Source: Rhizobium viscosum | GTDB lineage: Bacteria > Pseudomonadota > Alphaproteobacteria > Rhizobiales > Rhizobiaceae | NCBI RefSeq assembly: GCF_014873945.1 | Contig: NZ_JADBEC010000001.1 | Location: 3,241,001-3,305,000, forward strand | Length of the DNA stretch: 64,000 nucleotides | Direction of reading: 5' to 3' | Part shown: positions 25,029 to 34,989 of the stretch, one piece after another | Position numbering within the stretch: the first letter of the stretch is position 1 | Layout of the letters: each line of letters begins with the position of its first letter | Translations under genes and position numbers: made by a program | Notes under the pieces: generated by a model | Database searches by the model: none | What the model was told of the DNA's origin: nothing | The model's input: the letters and a program-made list of their open reading frames with translations, nothing else

Positions 25029-25392
25029 TTTTTCGTCCTTCTCTCCCCGCATCCGCAGTTGTCGCAGACACAAAAGAAAACAGGTCCCGAAGGGAACTTC
25101 GGAACCGTGCTACAATCTTAGTTCATTGCTTATAGCAGATCGGCACGCGCGATTTCCATAAAATTCTTACCGAAGCTTTCCGCTTCCCGCAGAAGTGCCT
25201 GCTTTTGAAGGGAAGTTGGATGGAGGCTCATTTCTTCGTCTTGATTTTGTCGATGTGAACATTTGATGAACATGCTGGTGAAGAAATCGCTTATAGAACG
25301 GTTGGCGATCTTCTCCGACGGCGCCAAATATGATGCCTCCTGCGCCTCCAGCGGCACGGCCAAGCGGGATTCGGCGGCCTCCAGTGCCCGTG
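25029..25392 (-). other. upstream region of greA with a possible 33-codon frame
   Basis: No well-supported gene lies here. A minus-strand frame at 25231-25130 would give a 33-residue peptide (MSLHPTSLQKQALLREAESF and a short rest). It has plausible composition but only a weak ribosome site, and the same frame stays open upstream to 25363. It could be a small conserved protein or chance. The greA promoter should lie between 25029 and 25129. Confidence 0.3.
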
Positions 25393-26583
25393 TCAGGGGA
25401 CGAAGACCGGATCTTTCGGCAGGTTCGGCGGATTATATCCGGTCACCATGCGCACCCTCACGGATTCATGCAGGTTTGCGCCATCGGGGATGAAACGCCT
25501 GTCTTCGCGGGGCAGATAAATGCTCCTCCTGTCGCCGCGCTTGCGCCAGGAGTTTTCCGGCACGCGACGCGGAACATATTCGAGCAGTTTCCAGCCTATG
25601 TTCATCGAGTCATGCAGCGGTGCGGCCGCATTGAGCTCGACATAGTACTTGTCGCTCTTGCCAAGGACGATGTTGTTGATCGTACGCGAAACGTAGAGCA
25701 GGCCTGCAGGTCCCGTTTCGCGGATCATCCAGTCGAGCGGTATCTTGATCTGGGCACTCTCGGCCTCCGGGTAACCGCCGCCGATATCGCCGTGGACACC
25801 CGCAAACCAGACCTCTTTGAAGTCCTGTTTTGCAGTTGCTGGCTTGAAGGGGTTGCCGCGATAATCCTGATCCGGCGTCCACAATTCCGGCTGGAACATC
25901 GTTCTTCGCTCGTCGATCGCCATGGCATGGCGCACATATTCGACGCTTGGATTCTTGCGGGTGAAAGGATGGGTCTTGAACTGAATGCGCCCTTTGCCCT
26001 TTTCGATGACAGAGGCGACGGTGTCGAAGAGACCGAGCAGCTTGATCGGCGGGCGGTCGTTGCGCAGCATGCGCTCATAGAGGCGCATGCTCTTGAAGGC
26101 CGATGAGGGATCGCCTCCATCGGCGCGCTGCTCCTGTTCGGGAATGCCCTTGTAGGTTCTGTAAGCGTAATCGAGCAGGTTCAGGTGATATCTGCTGCAC
26201 AGCCCAAAGGCATGAATGAAACCTGCGAGAACTCGGGCCGTATAGGCGCCGCGGCTGAAGCCGAAAATATAGATGCGGTCCCTGTCGGGATGGCCTCCGT
26301 GATCGTCGGGCGTGCCGGCATCGTAATTTTCGACGAGGAAGCGGTAGGCACCCTTGACGTTTTCATCGAGACCCCAACCGGTGGCAAGGCCCCAGACCTC
26401 GATAGACTGGCGGTAGAAGGGCGACCAGGCATCTGCTGCACCCAGCGTGCCGACGCCGGGGTCGTAATAGACGATCTGGTCGTCGGAGCGCTTCAGCGTT
26501 CCGAACAGACGCAAAATATTGGTGCGGTCTGCAGTTATCTCGTTCGACGTGCCGTCGAACAGAATGACGATGTTCTTCGACAT
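25393..26583 (-). CDS. DUF2235 family protein, alpha/beta-hydrolase-like (Tle1-related)
   Basis: A 396-residue protein. It starts KNIVILFDGTSNEITADRTN, has VYYDPGVGT, and shows the nucleophile elbow GFSRGAYTARVLAG (G-x-S-x-G) at about 112-125, as in the DUF2235 family that includes type VI phospholipase effectors of the Tle1 group. An Asp in LLGLFDTVASV and a His in HGDIGGGYPE could complete the triad. No type VI genes are near and no signal peptide is seen, so an intracellular lipase/esterase role is equally possible. It sits between carB and greA in its own interval. Confidence 0.8.
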   Translation of the reverse strand: MSKNIVILFDGTSNEITADRTNILRLFGTLKRSDDQIVYYDPGVGTLGAADAWSPFYRQSIEVWGLATGWGLDENVKGAYRFLVENYDAGTPDDHGGHPDRDRIYIFGFSRGAYTARVLAGFIHAFGLCSRYHLNLLDYAYRTYKGIPEQEQRADGGDPSSAFKSMRLYERMLRNDRPPIKLLGLFDTVASVIEKGKGRIQFKTHPFTRKNPSVEYVRHAMAIDERRTMFQPELWTPDQDYRGNPFKPATAKQDFKEVWFAGVHGDIGGGYPEAESAQIKIPLDWMIRETGPAGLLYVSRTINNIVLGKSDKYYVELNAAAPLHDSMNIGWKLLEYVPRRVPENSWRKRGDRRSIYLPREDRRFIPDGANLHESVRVRMVTGYNPPNLPKDPVFVP

Positions 26584-26703
26584 GCTGCTTCCCCGATACG
26601 ACCGGGAAGCAGGCTAACATCAAGTATCCATGTCTGCAATTTTGGGTCGCAGTTTTGGCGGGCCGAGGAGGCGAAGGCGAAGAGGCGATGCCTCTTCGCG
26701 GGA

Positions 26704-29700
26704 TCAGAAGTAGCTCTGCAGCGGGCGGACTTCGAGATTGCCGGCCTTGAGCGCCTTGATGGCCTGGGCGGCGGCTTCGGCGCCGGCCATTGTGGTGTAG
26801 TAAGGCACCTTCTGCATCAGCGTGGCGCGGCGCAGCGACTTCGAATCCGAGATCGCCTTGTTGCCGTCAGTCGTGTTGATGACAAGCTGGACCTGGCGGT
26901 TGCGGATGGCGTCCTCGATATGCGGACGTCCCTCAAGAACCTTGTTGATCTTGGTCGCCTCGATGCCGTTTTCGCCGAGGAAGCGGGCCGTGCCGCCGGT
27001 TGCCAGTACCTTGAAGCCCTGTTCGACCAGGATGCGGATCGCCGGCAGGACGCGCGGCTTGTCGGCATCGCGCACGGATACGAAGACCGTGCCTTCACGC
27101 GGCAGTTCGACGCCGGCGCCGAGCTGCGACTTGGCGAAGGCCAGCGCGAAATCGCTGTCGAGGCCGATGACTTCGCCGGTCGAACGCATTTCCGGGCCGA
27201 GCAGCGTATCGACGCCCGGGAAGCGCGCGAAGGGGAAGACGGCTTCCTTGACGGCGATGTGCTTCAGCGCCCGCGGATCGGGCTTTTCACCATAGGCGGC
27301 GAAGGTCGCATCGAGCTTCTCGCCGGCCATGACGCGGGCGGCGATCTTGGCGATCGGCGCGCCAATGGTCTTGGCGACGAAGGGCACCGTACGGGAGGCG
27401 CGCGGGTTGACTTCGAGTACGTAGACGGTGTCGTCCTTGATGGCGAACTGCACGTTCATCAGGCCGCCGACATTGAGCGCCTTTGCCATTGCCTTGGCCT
27501 GGCGCTCCAGCTCGTCGAGCATCTCGCGCGAAAGCGTGCGCGGCGGCAGCGAGCAGGCGCTGTCGCCCGAATGGATGCCGGCCTCTTCGATATGTTCCAT
27601 GATGCCGGCGACATAGACGTCAGTGCCGTCGGAGAGGCAGTCGACATCGACTTCGATGGCATTCGTCAGGTAGCTGTCGAAGAGAAGCGGGTTCTTGCCG
27701 AGCAGCGTGTTGATCTGGCCGGTCTTGTCATTCGGGTAGCGTGCCTTGATGTCCTCGGGCACCAGTTCCGGAACGGTATCGAGCAGGTAGCTCTGCAACT
27801 GGCTCTCGGCATGGATGATCTGCATGGCACGGCCACCAAGCACGTAGGACGGGCGGACGACCAGCGGGAAGCCGATCTCGGCAGCGACGAGGCGAGCCTG
27901 CTCGACCGAATAGGCGATGCCGTTGTTCGGCTGATTGAGGTCGAGCTTCATCAGGAGCTTCTGGAAGCGGTCGCGGTCTTCGGCAAGGTCGATCATATCA
28001 GGCGCGGTGCCGAGGATCGGGATGCCGTTCTTCTCCAGCGCTTCGGCGAGTTTCAGCGGGGTCTGGCCGCCGAACTGGACAATGACGCCGACGACTTCAC
28101 CCTTTTCCTGCTCTGCACGCAGGATTTCGATCACATCTTCGGCCGTCAGCGGCTCAAAATAGAGGCGATCCGAGGTATCGTAGTCGGTCGAGACCGTTTC
28201 CGGGTTGCAGTTGATCATGATCGCTTCATAGCCCGCATCCTTCAGCGCGAAGGCGGCATGGCAGCAGCAATAGTCGAACTCGATGCCCTGGCCGATACGG
28301 TTCGGGCCGCCGCCGAGGATGACGACCTTCTTGCGGTCGGAAACCTCAGCTTCGGACCGTGCAGCGCCGACGAAAGGCGTTTCATAGGTCGAGTACATAT
28401 AGGCTGTCGGCGAGGCGAATTCGGCAGCACAGGTGTCAATGCGCTTGAAAACCGGGCGGACGTTCAGGCCGTTGCGCAGCTCGGCCACTTCCTTCGGGCG
28501 CTTGCCGGTCAGCGTCGCAAGGCGGGCATCCGAGAAGCCCATGGCCTTCAACATGCGAAGGTTTGCGGCATCATCAGGCAGGCCGTGCTCGCGGATGCGG
28601 GCTTCCATGTCGATGATGTTCTTCAGCTGGGCGATGAACCAGGGGTCGATCTTGCAGCCTTCATGAACCTCTTCGATGGTCAGGCCCATGCGCAGCGCCT
28701 GGGCGACCATGCGCAGGCGGTCCGGCGTCGGCGTACCGATGGCGGCACGGATGGCGTTCAGGCTGGATTCACCTTCCTCGGCATCGGGGATTTCGATTTC
28801 GTCGAGGCCGGTCAGACCGGTTTCGAGGCCGCGCAGCGCCTTCTGCAGCGATTCCGCAAAGGTACGGCCGATCGCCATGACTTCGCCGACCGACTTCATG
28901 GCCGTGGTCAGAACGGGGGAAGCGCCGGGGAATTTCTCGAAGGCGAAACGTGGGATCTTGGTGACGACATAGTCGATCGACGGTTCGAACGAAGCCGGCG
29001 TCGCGCCGCCGGTAATGTCGTTTTCGAGTTCGTCGAGCGTATAGCCGATGGCGAGCTTGGCGGCGATCTTGGCGATCGGGAAGCCGGTGGCCTTGGAGGC
29101 CAGTGCCGAGGAGCGCGAGACGCGCGGGTTCATTTCGATGACGACGAGGCGGCCGTCCTTCGGGTTGACGGCGAACTGCACGTTCGAGCCGCCGGTTTCG
29201 ACGCCGATCTCGCGCAGCACCGCAATCGAGGCGTTGCGCATGATCTGGTATTCCTTGTCCGTCAGCGTCAGCGCCGGAGCAACGGTGATCGAATCGCCGG
29301 TATGGACACCCATCGGATCGATGTTCTCGATGGAGCAGATGATGATGCAGTTGTCCGCCTTGTCGCGGACGACCTCCATCTCATACTCCTTCCAGCCGAG
29401 GACGGATTCTTCGACCAGCACTTCTGTGGTCGGCGAGGCATCAAGGCCGCTGCCGACGATTTCGAAGAATTCCGAGCGGTTATAGGCAATGCCGCCGCCG
29501 GTGCCGCCGAGCGTGAAGGACGGGCGGATGATGGCGGGCAGGCCGACATGATCGATTGCCTGGGCGGCGATTGCCATGGCATGGCTCATATAGCGCTGCT
29601 TGCGGTCGCTCTCGCCGAGGTTCCACTGGTTTTCCAGCTCGTCGAGCGCCTTGTCGAGATCGGGGCCGGAAAGGCTTTCGCGCAGCTTGGTGCGCTCGGC

Positions 29701-30189
29701 CTCATGCGTCTTGCGGTCGGCGTCCTTGATGTCGGTGGCGTTCGCCAGCATCGAGCGCGGCGTTTCAAGGCCGATGCGGGCCATCGCCTCGCGGAACAGC
29801 GCGCGATCCTCAGCCATGTCGATGGCGGCAGGTTTTGCGCCGATCATCTCAACATTGTAGCGATCGAGCACGCCCATGCGCTTCAGCGAGAGCGCGGTGT
29901 TCAGTGCCGTCTGGCCGCCCATTGTCGGCAGCAGCGCGTCAGGGCGTTCCTTGGCGATGATCTTGGCGACGACTTCAGGGGTGATCGGCTCGACATAGGT
30001 TGCATCGGCGAGACCCGGATCGGTCATGATCGTGGCCGGGTTGGAGTTGACGAGGATGACGCGGTAGCCTTCCTCCTTCAGCGCCTTGCAGGCCTGGGTG
30101 CCGGAATAGTCGAATTCGCAAGCCTGGCCAATGACGATCGGTCCTGCGCCGATGATGAGGATCGATTTGATGTCTTGGCGCTTCGGCAT
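26704..30189 (-). CDS. carB: carbamoyl phosphate synthase, large subunit
   Basis: A 1161-residue cytosolic enzyme that makes carbamoyl phosphate from bicarbonate, ammonia (from CarA) and two ATP for arginine and pyrimidine synthesis. The two homologous halves each begin with a nucleotide-binding [20 protein letters not shown] (N half) or [20 protein letters not shown] (C half) motif and contain an ATP-grasp domain ([14 protein letters not shown] and [10 protein letters not shown]). The MGS-like allosteric domain closes the protein ([16 protein letters not shown]). The length exceeds the 1070-1080 residues of enteric enzymes by an insertion in the N half, as is usual in alphaproteobacteria. 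carA lies about 10 kb away. Confidence 0.96.
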   Translation of the reverse strand: MPKRQDIKSILIIGAGPIVIGQACEFDYSGTQACKALKEEGYRVILVNSNPATIMTDPGLADATYVEPITPEVVAKIIAKERPDALLPTMGGQTALNTALSLKRMGVLDRYNVEMIGAKPAAIDMAEDRALFREAMARIGLETPRSMLANATDIKDADRKTHEAERTKLRESLSGPDLDKALDELENQWNLGESDRKQRYMSHAMAIAAQAIDHVGLPAIIRPSFTLGGTGGGIAYNRSEFFEIVGSGLDASPTTEVLVEESVLGWKEYEMEVVRDKADNCIIICSIENIDPMGVHTGDSITVAPALTLTDKEYQIMRNASIAVLREIGVETGGSNVQFAVNPKDGRLVVIEMNPRVSRSSALASKATGFPIAKIAAKLAIGYTLDELENDITGGATPASFEPSIDYVVTKIPRFAFEKFPGASPVLTTAMKSVGEVMAIGRTFAESLQKALRGLETGLTGLDEIEIPDAEEGESSLNAIRAAIGTPTPDRLRMVAQALRMGLTIEEVHEGCKIDPWFIAQLKNIIDMEARIREHGLPDDAANLRMLKAMGFSDARLATLTGKRPKEVAELRNGLNVRPVFKRIDTCAAEFASPTAYMYSTYETPFVGAARSEAEVSDRKKVVILGGGPNRIGQGIEFDYCCCHAAFALKDAGYEAIMINCNPETVSTDYDTSDRLYFEPLTAEDVIEILRAEQEKGEVVGVIVQFGGQTPLKLAEALEKNGIPILGTAPDMIDLAEDRDRFQKLLMKLDLNQPNNGIAYSVEQARLVAAEIGFPLVVRPSYVLGGRAMQIIHAESQLQSYLLDTVPELVPEDIKARYPNDKTGQINTLLGKNPLLFDSYLTNAIEVDVDCLSDGTDVYVAGIMEHIEEAGIHSGDSACSLPPRTLSREMLDELERQAKAMAKALNVGGLMNVQFAIKDDTVYVLEVNPRASRTVPFVAKTIGAPIAKIAARVMAGEKLDATFAAYGEKPDPRALKHIAVKEAVFPFARFPGVDTLLGPEMRSTGEVIGLDSDFALAFAKSQLGAGVELPREGTVFVSVRDADKPRVLPAIRILVEQGFKVLATGGTARFLGENGIEATKINKVLEGRPHIEDAIRNRQVQLVINTTDGNKAISDSKSLRRATLMQKVPYYTTMAGAEAAAQAIKALKAGNLEVRPLQSYF

Positions 30190-30361
30190 GGGCGATATCC
30201 ATTTCTAGCTGCGCAAAAAGCCGGCCAGGGTGGGAGGTCACCGGGTCGGGTCGCGCATTGAGGGTCTTTTCAGGCTAGAAGCGGCTTATAGGCAAATGTT
30301 TTTGCAAACGGAACCCCATAAATCATGGAATCGACAGGAATCCGAATGGGTCGCTGGAAGC

Positions 30362-31390
30362 CTATTGCCCACCAGGCACGACGAGCGTGCGAATCTCGCC
30401 GCCAAGCGCAGGATTGGCGATGGCTTCAGGTGCCTGTTCGAGCGTGATCCGACGCGAAATCAGCGGCTCGACCTTGATCGCACCGGTGGCGATGAGATCG
30501 GCGGCGCGCCCATGCGTGAACGGATTGAGGAAGGAGCTGACGAGGTTCACTTCGCGAAACAGCAGGTCGAAGGGTTCGATCTCTATCTTTGCGCCTTGCG
30601 GCATGACGCCGAGGATAACGGCAGTGCCGCCGCGTCTTGCGAGCTTCGGCGCCTGCATCATCGTTTCCGGCACACCAGCACATTCAAAGACGACGCCGGC
30701 GCCGCCAGGCAGCAAACCTTGATCGCCGGTAATACTGCTGACGGCATCCGCGTGTGACGGATCGAAAGTCGCGGTGGCACCGAGTGTTTCGGCAAGCGCG
30801 CGTTTCTCGGCATTGCGGGTGACGAGGAGAATACGTGTTGCGCCGGCGAGCCGGGCAAGCTGGACGGTAAGCAGGCCGATTACGCCGCCGCCGAGCACGA
30901 TGACCGAAGCGCCGGTCTTGATATTGGCGAGATCGACGCCGTGTAGGCAGCAGGCCAGCGGCTCGCAAAAGGCGCCATGCAGAGGATCGAGGCCAGGCGG
31001 CAGGGCGAAGGCCTGTTTCTGCGGCAGGATGACGTAGTCGGCAAAACCGCCGTCTTTGTGGATGCCGATCGCCTGCAGGCTCCGGCAGAGATTGACCCGG
31101 CCATTGTGGCATTCTTCGCAGCGGCCGCAGGCGATGTTGGGATCACCCGTTACGCGCATGCCGGGGCCGAAACCGCTGACCTCGGAGCCGACTGCTTCGA
31201 TGATGCCGGCGAATTCGTGGCCAAGGGTCACTGGTGGATGGGAGGGGAACTCACCGAGGAAAAGATGGCGGTCGGTGCCGCAGATGCCGCAGGCTTCGAC
31301 GCGCACCAGCAGGTCGCCCGGTCCGGGAACGGGCTTTTCGACCTCGCGCAGGAACAGCTTTCCGGTCGCTTCTAGGCGCACGGCTTTCAT
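30362..31390 (-). CDS. zinc-dependent medium-chain alcohol/polyol dehydrogenase
   Basis: A 342-residue MDR enzyme. The catalytic zinc site is CGICGTDRHLF with the GHEFAG motif, and the structural zinc site is CGRCEECHNGRVNLC (four Cys). The NAD-binding Rossmann motif is VLGGGVIGLLTVQLARLAGA. The pattern fits sorbitol/threonine/butanediol dehydrogenase-like members; the substrate is not predictable. ATG 31390 is chosen because GGAGGAGA lies just upstream and touches the alternative ATG 31396. It has no obvious operon partners. Confidence 0.83.
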   Translation of the reverse strand: MKAVRLEATGKLFLREVEKPVPGPGDLLVRVEACGICGTDRHLFLGEFPSHPPVTLGHEFAGIIEAVGSEVSGFGPGMRVTGDPNIACGRCEECHNGRVNLCRSLQAIGIHKDGGFADYVILPQKQAFALPPGLDPLHGAFCEPLACCLHGVDLANIKTGASVIVLGGGVIGLLTVQLARLAGATRILLVTRNAEKRALAETLGATATFDPSHADAVSSITGDQGLLPGGAGVVFECAGVPETMMQAPKLARRGGTAVILGVMPQGAKIEIEPFDLLFREVNLVSSFLNPFTHGRAADLIATGAIKVEPLISRRITLEQAPEAIANPALGGEIRTLVVPGGQ

Positions 31391-31467
31391 CGGCATTCTC
31401 CTCCAGGTCTCCTCATCATCAGGAAGCGGGAAAGCAGGAGTCGCGTCAAGCAGTTGCCGGCATTTCT

Positions 31468-32238
31468 TCAGCCGAAGCGCCGGCGGGCTTCCTCGGCAAA
31501 ACTCCGGCTGACGGGAATCTGCGTGCCGTCGCGCGTGAGGATCAGGATCTTGCCGTTATCGCGTTTCAGGGCTTCAACATGAGCGTCGGCCACCCAATGT
31601 GATCTGTGCACCTGGAGGCCCGGTGTCCCGCCGATCTCGCGCAGCGCATCGGAAAAACGCAACAGCACCAGCTCGCGACCGCGGCTGGTGACGACCTCGG
31701 TATAGTGATCCTGCACGGATAGACGTAGCAGGGCGCCGCGATTTTGCGGCTTCAACCGATCGAGGAGCGAGGCCGTCGGAGGTGTTTGCGCCGTTGCCTG
31801 CTCGATTTGGCGATGCATGGCGAGGTAAGTCAGAAAACAGAAGAGGGCACAGAGCGGCAGCGCGAAGAGCGCCCTTGCGAAACTGCCGTTGAACGAAGCC
31901 GGATTGCCGCTGAAGGCATAGTCGACGAGGCCGATCGCAAAGCCGATCGGCAGGGCTGCGACCAGTGAGCCGATCATCATGCGCCAGAACATGCGATCCA
32001 GCACCCTGCACAGCAGCGTATCGGCAAGAACCGAAAACAAGATGGCGATCGACCAGGCGACGGCGTGCAGAATCAGCCAGTAGGCGAAGCGTTCACCGGC
32101 GGGCATGCTTTCCATCGTGCCGTAGGGGCCGGTAATCGCGAAGATCAGAACGATGGCGAGGAAGGTTCCCCAGAAGCGCGGTGCACGCCAGAAGACCTGC
32201 AATTCGCGAAGCGTGGATTGCAAGGATGGGTGATCCAC
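31468..32238 (-). CDS. membrane-anchored LytTR-domain transcriptional regulator
   Basis: A 256-residue protein. Four membrane helices occupy about residues 22-140, and a LytTR DNA-binding domain (about 155-250) follows, with LLRLSVQDHYTEVVTSRGRE, LRFSDALREI, QVHRSHWVADAHVEAL and a final IPVSRSFAEEARRRF. No receiver domain is present, so it would bind DNA while fixed in the membrane, a layout seen in several alphaproteobacteria. The start is GTG 32238. It is divergent from a DUF2306 membrane protein with 85 bases between, its likely target. Confidence 0.8.
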   Translation of the reverse strand: MDHPSLQSTLRELQVFWRAPRFWGTFLAIVLIFAITGPYGTMESMPAGERFAYWLILHAVAWSIAILFSVLADTLLCRVLDRMFWRMMIGSLVAALPIGFAIGLVDYAFSGNPASFNGSFARALFALPLCALFCFLTYLAMHRQIEQATAQTPPTASLLDRLKPQNRGALLRLSVQDHYTEVVTSRGRELVLLRFSDALREIGGTPGLQVHRSHWVADAHVEALKRDNGKILILTRDGTQIPVSRSFAEEARRRFG

Positions 32239-32323
32239 GAAGTTTTCCCGCCGTCTACGCCATGTTTGTTGAGAGGAATGCAGTCATGCCGGAAACAGGG
32301 GAGGAATTCAACCGGAGCCGTTC

Positions 32324-32812
32324 ATGACCCTGGAACCTCTGCTTAATGCCGCTATTGCCATTCAGATCCACGTTGCCGCCGTGGTGCCGGCGGCTATCCT
32401 CGGCGCCTATCTGCTTGCATGGCCGAAGGGCACGCCGCGGCATCGTCTGCTCGGCAAGATCTGGATGGTGCTGATGGTGGTGACGGCGCTGTCGAGCTTC
32501 TTCATCCACCAGATCAATCTCGTCTATGGCTTCAGCCCAATCCATCTTCTTTCCGTCCTTGTGCTCGCCGGAAGCTGGCGGGCGGTTCTTGCCGCGCGGC
32601 GGCATGATATCCGTACGCATCGGCGGATCGTATCGGGCATGTATTTCGGGGGCATCGTCGTTGCCGGCCTTGCAACGCTGCTGCCGGGCCGGCTGATGTA
32701 TGCGGTCACGTTCTCCGGCAATAGCTGGCTGGCTCTGGCGCTGCTCGGGCTGGTCACCGCTGCGATCGGCGCGGCCATCGGGTTTCGTCCGCGCCGCAGC
32801 CGGGTTGCATGA
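32324..32812 (+). CDS. DUF2306 family membrane protein
   Basis: A 162-residue protein with four membrane helices. A conserved His sits in the first helix (AIQIHVAAVVPA), the loop RHRLLGKIWM follows helix two, and the segment IHQINLVYGFSPIHLLSV with HDIRTHRRIVSGMYFGG carries several intramembrane histidines. This is the DUF2306 pattern; a heme- or quinone-related role has been suggested for such histidines but is unproven. It is divergent from the LytTR regulator, which probably controls it. Confidence 0.75.
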   Translation: MTLEPLLNAAIAIQIHVAAVVPAAILGAYLLAWPKGTPRHRLLGKIWMVLMVVTALSSFFIHQINLVYGFSPIHLLSVLVLAGSWRAVLAARRHDIRTHRRIVSGMYFGGIVVAGLATLLPGRLMYAVTFSGNSWLALALLGLVTAAIGAAIGFRPRRSRVA

Positions 32813-32896
32813 GGAAGCGGCTGGAATTCGTCCTCGCGGCGGATATATAACTGACTCCTGAGAGCATGCTTGGGTGCATTGCCGGGGAGATCGAAG

Positions 32897-33838
32897 ATGG
32901 AATGGAAAGGCCGGCGTCAGTCCGACAATATCGAGGATCGTCGTGGCGATCCGTCCGGTGGCTTGGGGGGACGTAATCCATTCGGCCGTGGCGGCGGCTT
33001 CAGTTTTCCGTCGGGTGGCGGCGTTGGTCGTCGTGGCGGCGGGCTCAGCATCGGCACGATCATCTTTCTCGTCGTCATATACCTGATCTTTAAGGCGATG
33101 GGCGTCGACCTGCTGCAGGTGATGGAGGGCGGCGGCTCAATGGATGGCGCTGGCGGCTCCGGTTATTCTCAGAGCGAATCCTCCCCGCAGGCTCCCGCCA
33201 ATGACGAGATGACTGCCTTCGTGCGCACGGTTCTCGCCGAAACCGAAGATACCTGGCACGGCATCTTCCAGTCTCAGGGCAAGGATTACGAGGAGCCGCG
33301 CCTCGTTCTCTTCTCCGGCCAGACGCAGTCGGCCTGCGGATTTGCGTCGGCTGCGACCGGTCCCTTCTACTGCCCCGGAGACCACAAGGTCTATCTCGAC
33401 ACGGCCTTCTTCCAGGAGCTTTCCGATCGGTTCGGCGCTTCAGGCGATTTCGCCGAAGCGTATGTGATCGCCCATGAGGTCGGCCATCATGTGCAGAACT
33501 TGCTCGGCATTCTGCCGAAGTTCAATGAGGCTCGCCAGCGCATGAGCGAGGCGGATGCGAACAAGATGTCGGTTCGCGTCGAGCTGCAGGCGGATTGCTT
33601 TGCCGGCATCTGGGGCAAGTTTACCCAGCAGAAGGGCATTCTCGATGCCGGCGATCTCGAAGAGGCGTTGAACGCTGCGCAGCAGATCGGCGACGATACG
33701 CTGCAGAAGCGTTCGCAGGGCTATGTCGTGCCGGAGAGTTTCAACCACGGCACGTCGGCGCAGCGCATGCGCTGGTTCAAGCGTGGCTTCGACAGCGGGC
33801 AGCTTTCGGCCTGCGATACTTTCTCCAACCCGATCTGA
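32897..33838 (+). CDS. ypfJ: neutral zinc metallopeptidase, YpfJ family
   Basis: A 313-residue protein with a short basic and glycine-rich N terminus (RNPFGRGGGFSFPSGGGVG), one membrane helix (about 50-72) and an outside domain. The domain contains the zinc site HEVGHHVQ at about 192-199, a downstream ELQADCFAGIWGKF segment that gives the third ligand region, and ACGFASAATGPFYCPGDHKV. The family is annotated as a putative neutral zinc metallopeptidase; substrates are unknown. ATG 32897 is chosen over 32870 because homologues begin MxWxGRRxSDNIEDRR. It is transcribed alone, and a long hairpin follows. Confidence 0.85.
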   Translation: MEWKGRRQSDNIEDRRGDPSGGLGGRNPFGRGGGFSFPSGGGVGRRGGGLSIGTIIFLVVIYLIFKAMGVDLLQVMEGGGSMDGAGGSGYSQSESSPQAPANDEMTAFVRTVLAETEDTWHGIFQSQGKDYEEPRLVLFSGQTQSACGFASAATGPFYCPGDHKVYLDTAFFQELSDRFGASGDFAEAYVIAHEVGHHVQNLLGILPKFNEARQRMSEADANKMSVRVELQADCFAGIWGKFTQQKGILDAGDLEEALNAAQQIGDDTLQKRSQGYVVPESFNHGTSAQRMRWFKRGFDSGQLSACDTFSNPI

Positions 33839-33847
33839 TCAGAATAT

Positions 33848-33877
33848 CCGGCACCTTGCCTGAAGGCAGGGTGCCGG
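33848..33877. terminator. long hairpin after ypfJ
   Basis: CCGGCACCTTGCC, loop TGAA and GGCAGGGTGCCGG form a 13-bp stem with one T-G wobble. There is no T tract on either side, so it may act as an mRNA 3' stabiliser or an attenuating hairpin between converging genes rather than a classical terminator. Confidence 0.55.
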
Positions 33878-33890
33878 TATGCCGGGTAGC

Positions 33891-34883
33891 TTACTTTTCG
33901 CTGTCCATGTGCTTGAGCTGGGCCTCCGGATAGCGGGCGCCCTTGGCGGCCCCCTTCGGTACGGCGCGTTCGATCGCAGAGAGATCGTCTGCGGTGAGCT
34001 CCACCGCGCGGGAGCCGAGCGCTTCCGTCAGCCGGTCGCGGCGGCGGGCGCCGACCAGCGGCACGATATCCTTGCCCTGAGCTGCTACCCAGGCGATCGC
34101 GACCTGTGCGACCGAGGCGCCCTTGAGGGTGGCGATCTTCCGGAGTTCTTCGACCAGGGCGAGGTTTTCATCGATATTGCCCTCCTGGAAGCGCGGGCTG
34201 ACGGCCCGGAAATCGCCTGCGCCCTGCTGGCCTTTCTGCCAGTGGCCGCTGATGAGGCCGCGCGACAGCACGCCATAAGCGGTGATGGAAATGCCGAGTT
34301 CGCGGGTCACAGGCAGGATTTCATCTTCGATGCCGCGTGAGATCAGTGAATATTCGATCTGCAGGTCGGCAATCGGTGCGACGGTCGCAGCCCGGCGGAT
34401 CGTGTCGGCGCCGACCTCGGAGAGGCCGACATGGCGGACGTAGCCGGCCTTGATGAGATCGGAGATCGCGCCGACCGTCTCCTCGATCGGCACGTTCGGA
34501 TCGAGGCGGGCAGGGCGGTAGATGTCGATGTAATCGACGCCGAGGCGCTGTAGCGTGTAGGCAAGGAAATTCTTCACGGCGATGGGGCGGGCGTCGTAGC
34601 CGTTCCAGCCATTGGAGGGATCGCGCAACGCGCCGAACTTGACGCTGATGATGGCGTCTTCGCGCTTGCGGCCCTTGAGTGCCTCGCCGATCAGCATTTC
34701 ATTATGGCCCATGCCATAGAAGTCGCCTGTGTCGAGCAGGTTGACGCCGGCATCGAGCGCTGCGTGGATGGTCGCAATACTCTCAGCACGGTCGGACGGG
34801 CCGTACATGCCTGACATGCCCATGCAGCCGAGGCCGATAGCCGAGACTTCTGGACCGGTTTTTCCCAAACGATGGATCTGCAT
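33891..34883 (-). CDS. aldo/keto reductase
   Basis: A 330-residue TIM-barrel NADPH-dependent oxidoreductase. It has GLGCMGMSGMYGPSDRAESI, then NLLDTGDFYGMGHNEMLIGE with the catalytic Asp and Tyr, and SVKFG with the catalytic Lys. LGVDYIDIYRPARLDPNVPI and the late NADP segment PLVGARRRDRL follow. The usual His of the tetrad (Y-x-x-H) is replaced here: IDIYRPAR has Arg-Pro where YQxHxxD is common, as in the YajO/Tas-like branch. ATG 34883 follows GGAGAAGAAG. It is divergent from a LysR regulator. Confidence 0.84.
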   Translation of the reverse strand: MQIHRLGKTGPEVSAIGLGCMGMSGMYGPSDRAESIATIHAALDAGVNLLDTGDFYGMGHNEMLIGEALKGRKREDAIISVKFGALRDPSNGWNGYDARPIAVKNFLAYTLQRLGVDYIDIYRPARLDPNVPIEETVGAISDLIKAGYVRHVGLSEVGADTIRRAATVAPIADLQIEYSLISRGIEDEILPVTRELGISITAYGVLSRGLISGHWQKGQQGAGDFRAVSPRFQEGNIDENLALVEELRKIATLKGASVAQVAIAWVAAQGKDIVPLVGARRRDRLTEALGSRAVELTADDLSAIERAVPKGAAKGARYPEAQLKHMDSEK

Positions 34884-34924
34884 CTTCTTCTCCTTCAGCG
34901 CCGATGGCGTCTTCGGATGTTGTT

Positions 34925-34950
34925 TTATCGCGCTCAAGCTTGTGCGATAA
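34925..34950. promoter_or_regulatory. inverted repeat between aldo/keto reductase and LysR genes
   Basis: TTATCGC (34925-34931) and GCGATAA (34944-34950) are perfect 7-base arms 12 bases apart, with a central CAAGCTTG. The site lies between the two divergent starts and fits a LysR-type recognition site (T-N11-A core). Confidence 0.42.
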
Positions 34951-34989
34951 TCCGGATAGTATCGAACAGGCCGTACGGAAAAATGAACA

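Noticed and set aside
26185..30261. Open frame of 1358 codons on plus, opposite carB
   Set aside because: It is the antisense shadow of carB and the DUF2235 gene. The peptide is rich in Arg, Asp, Gly and Val without any domain, as expected from GC-rich antisense.
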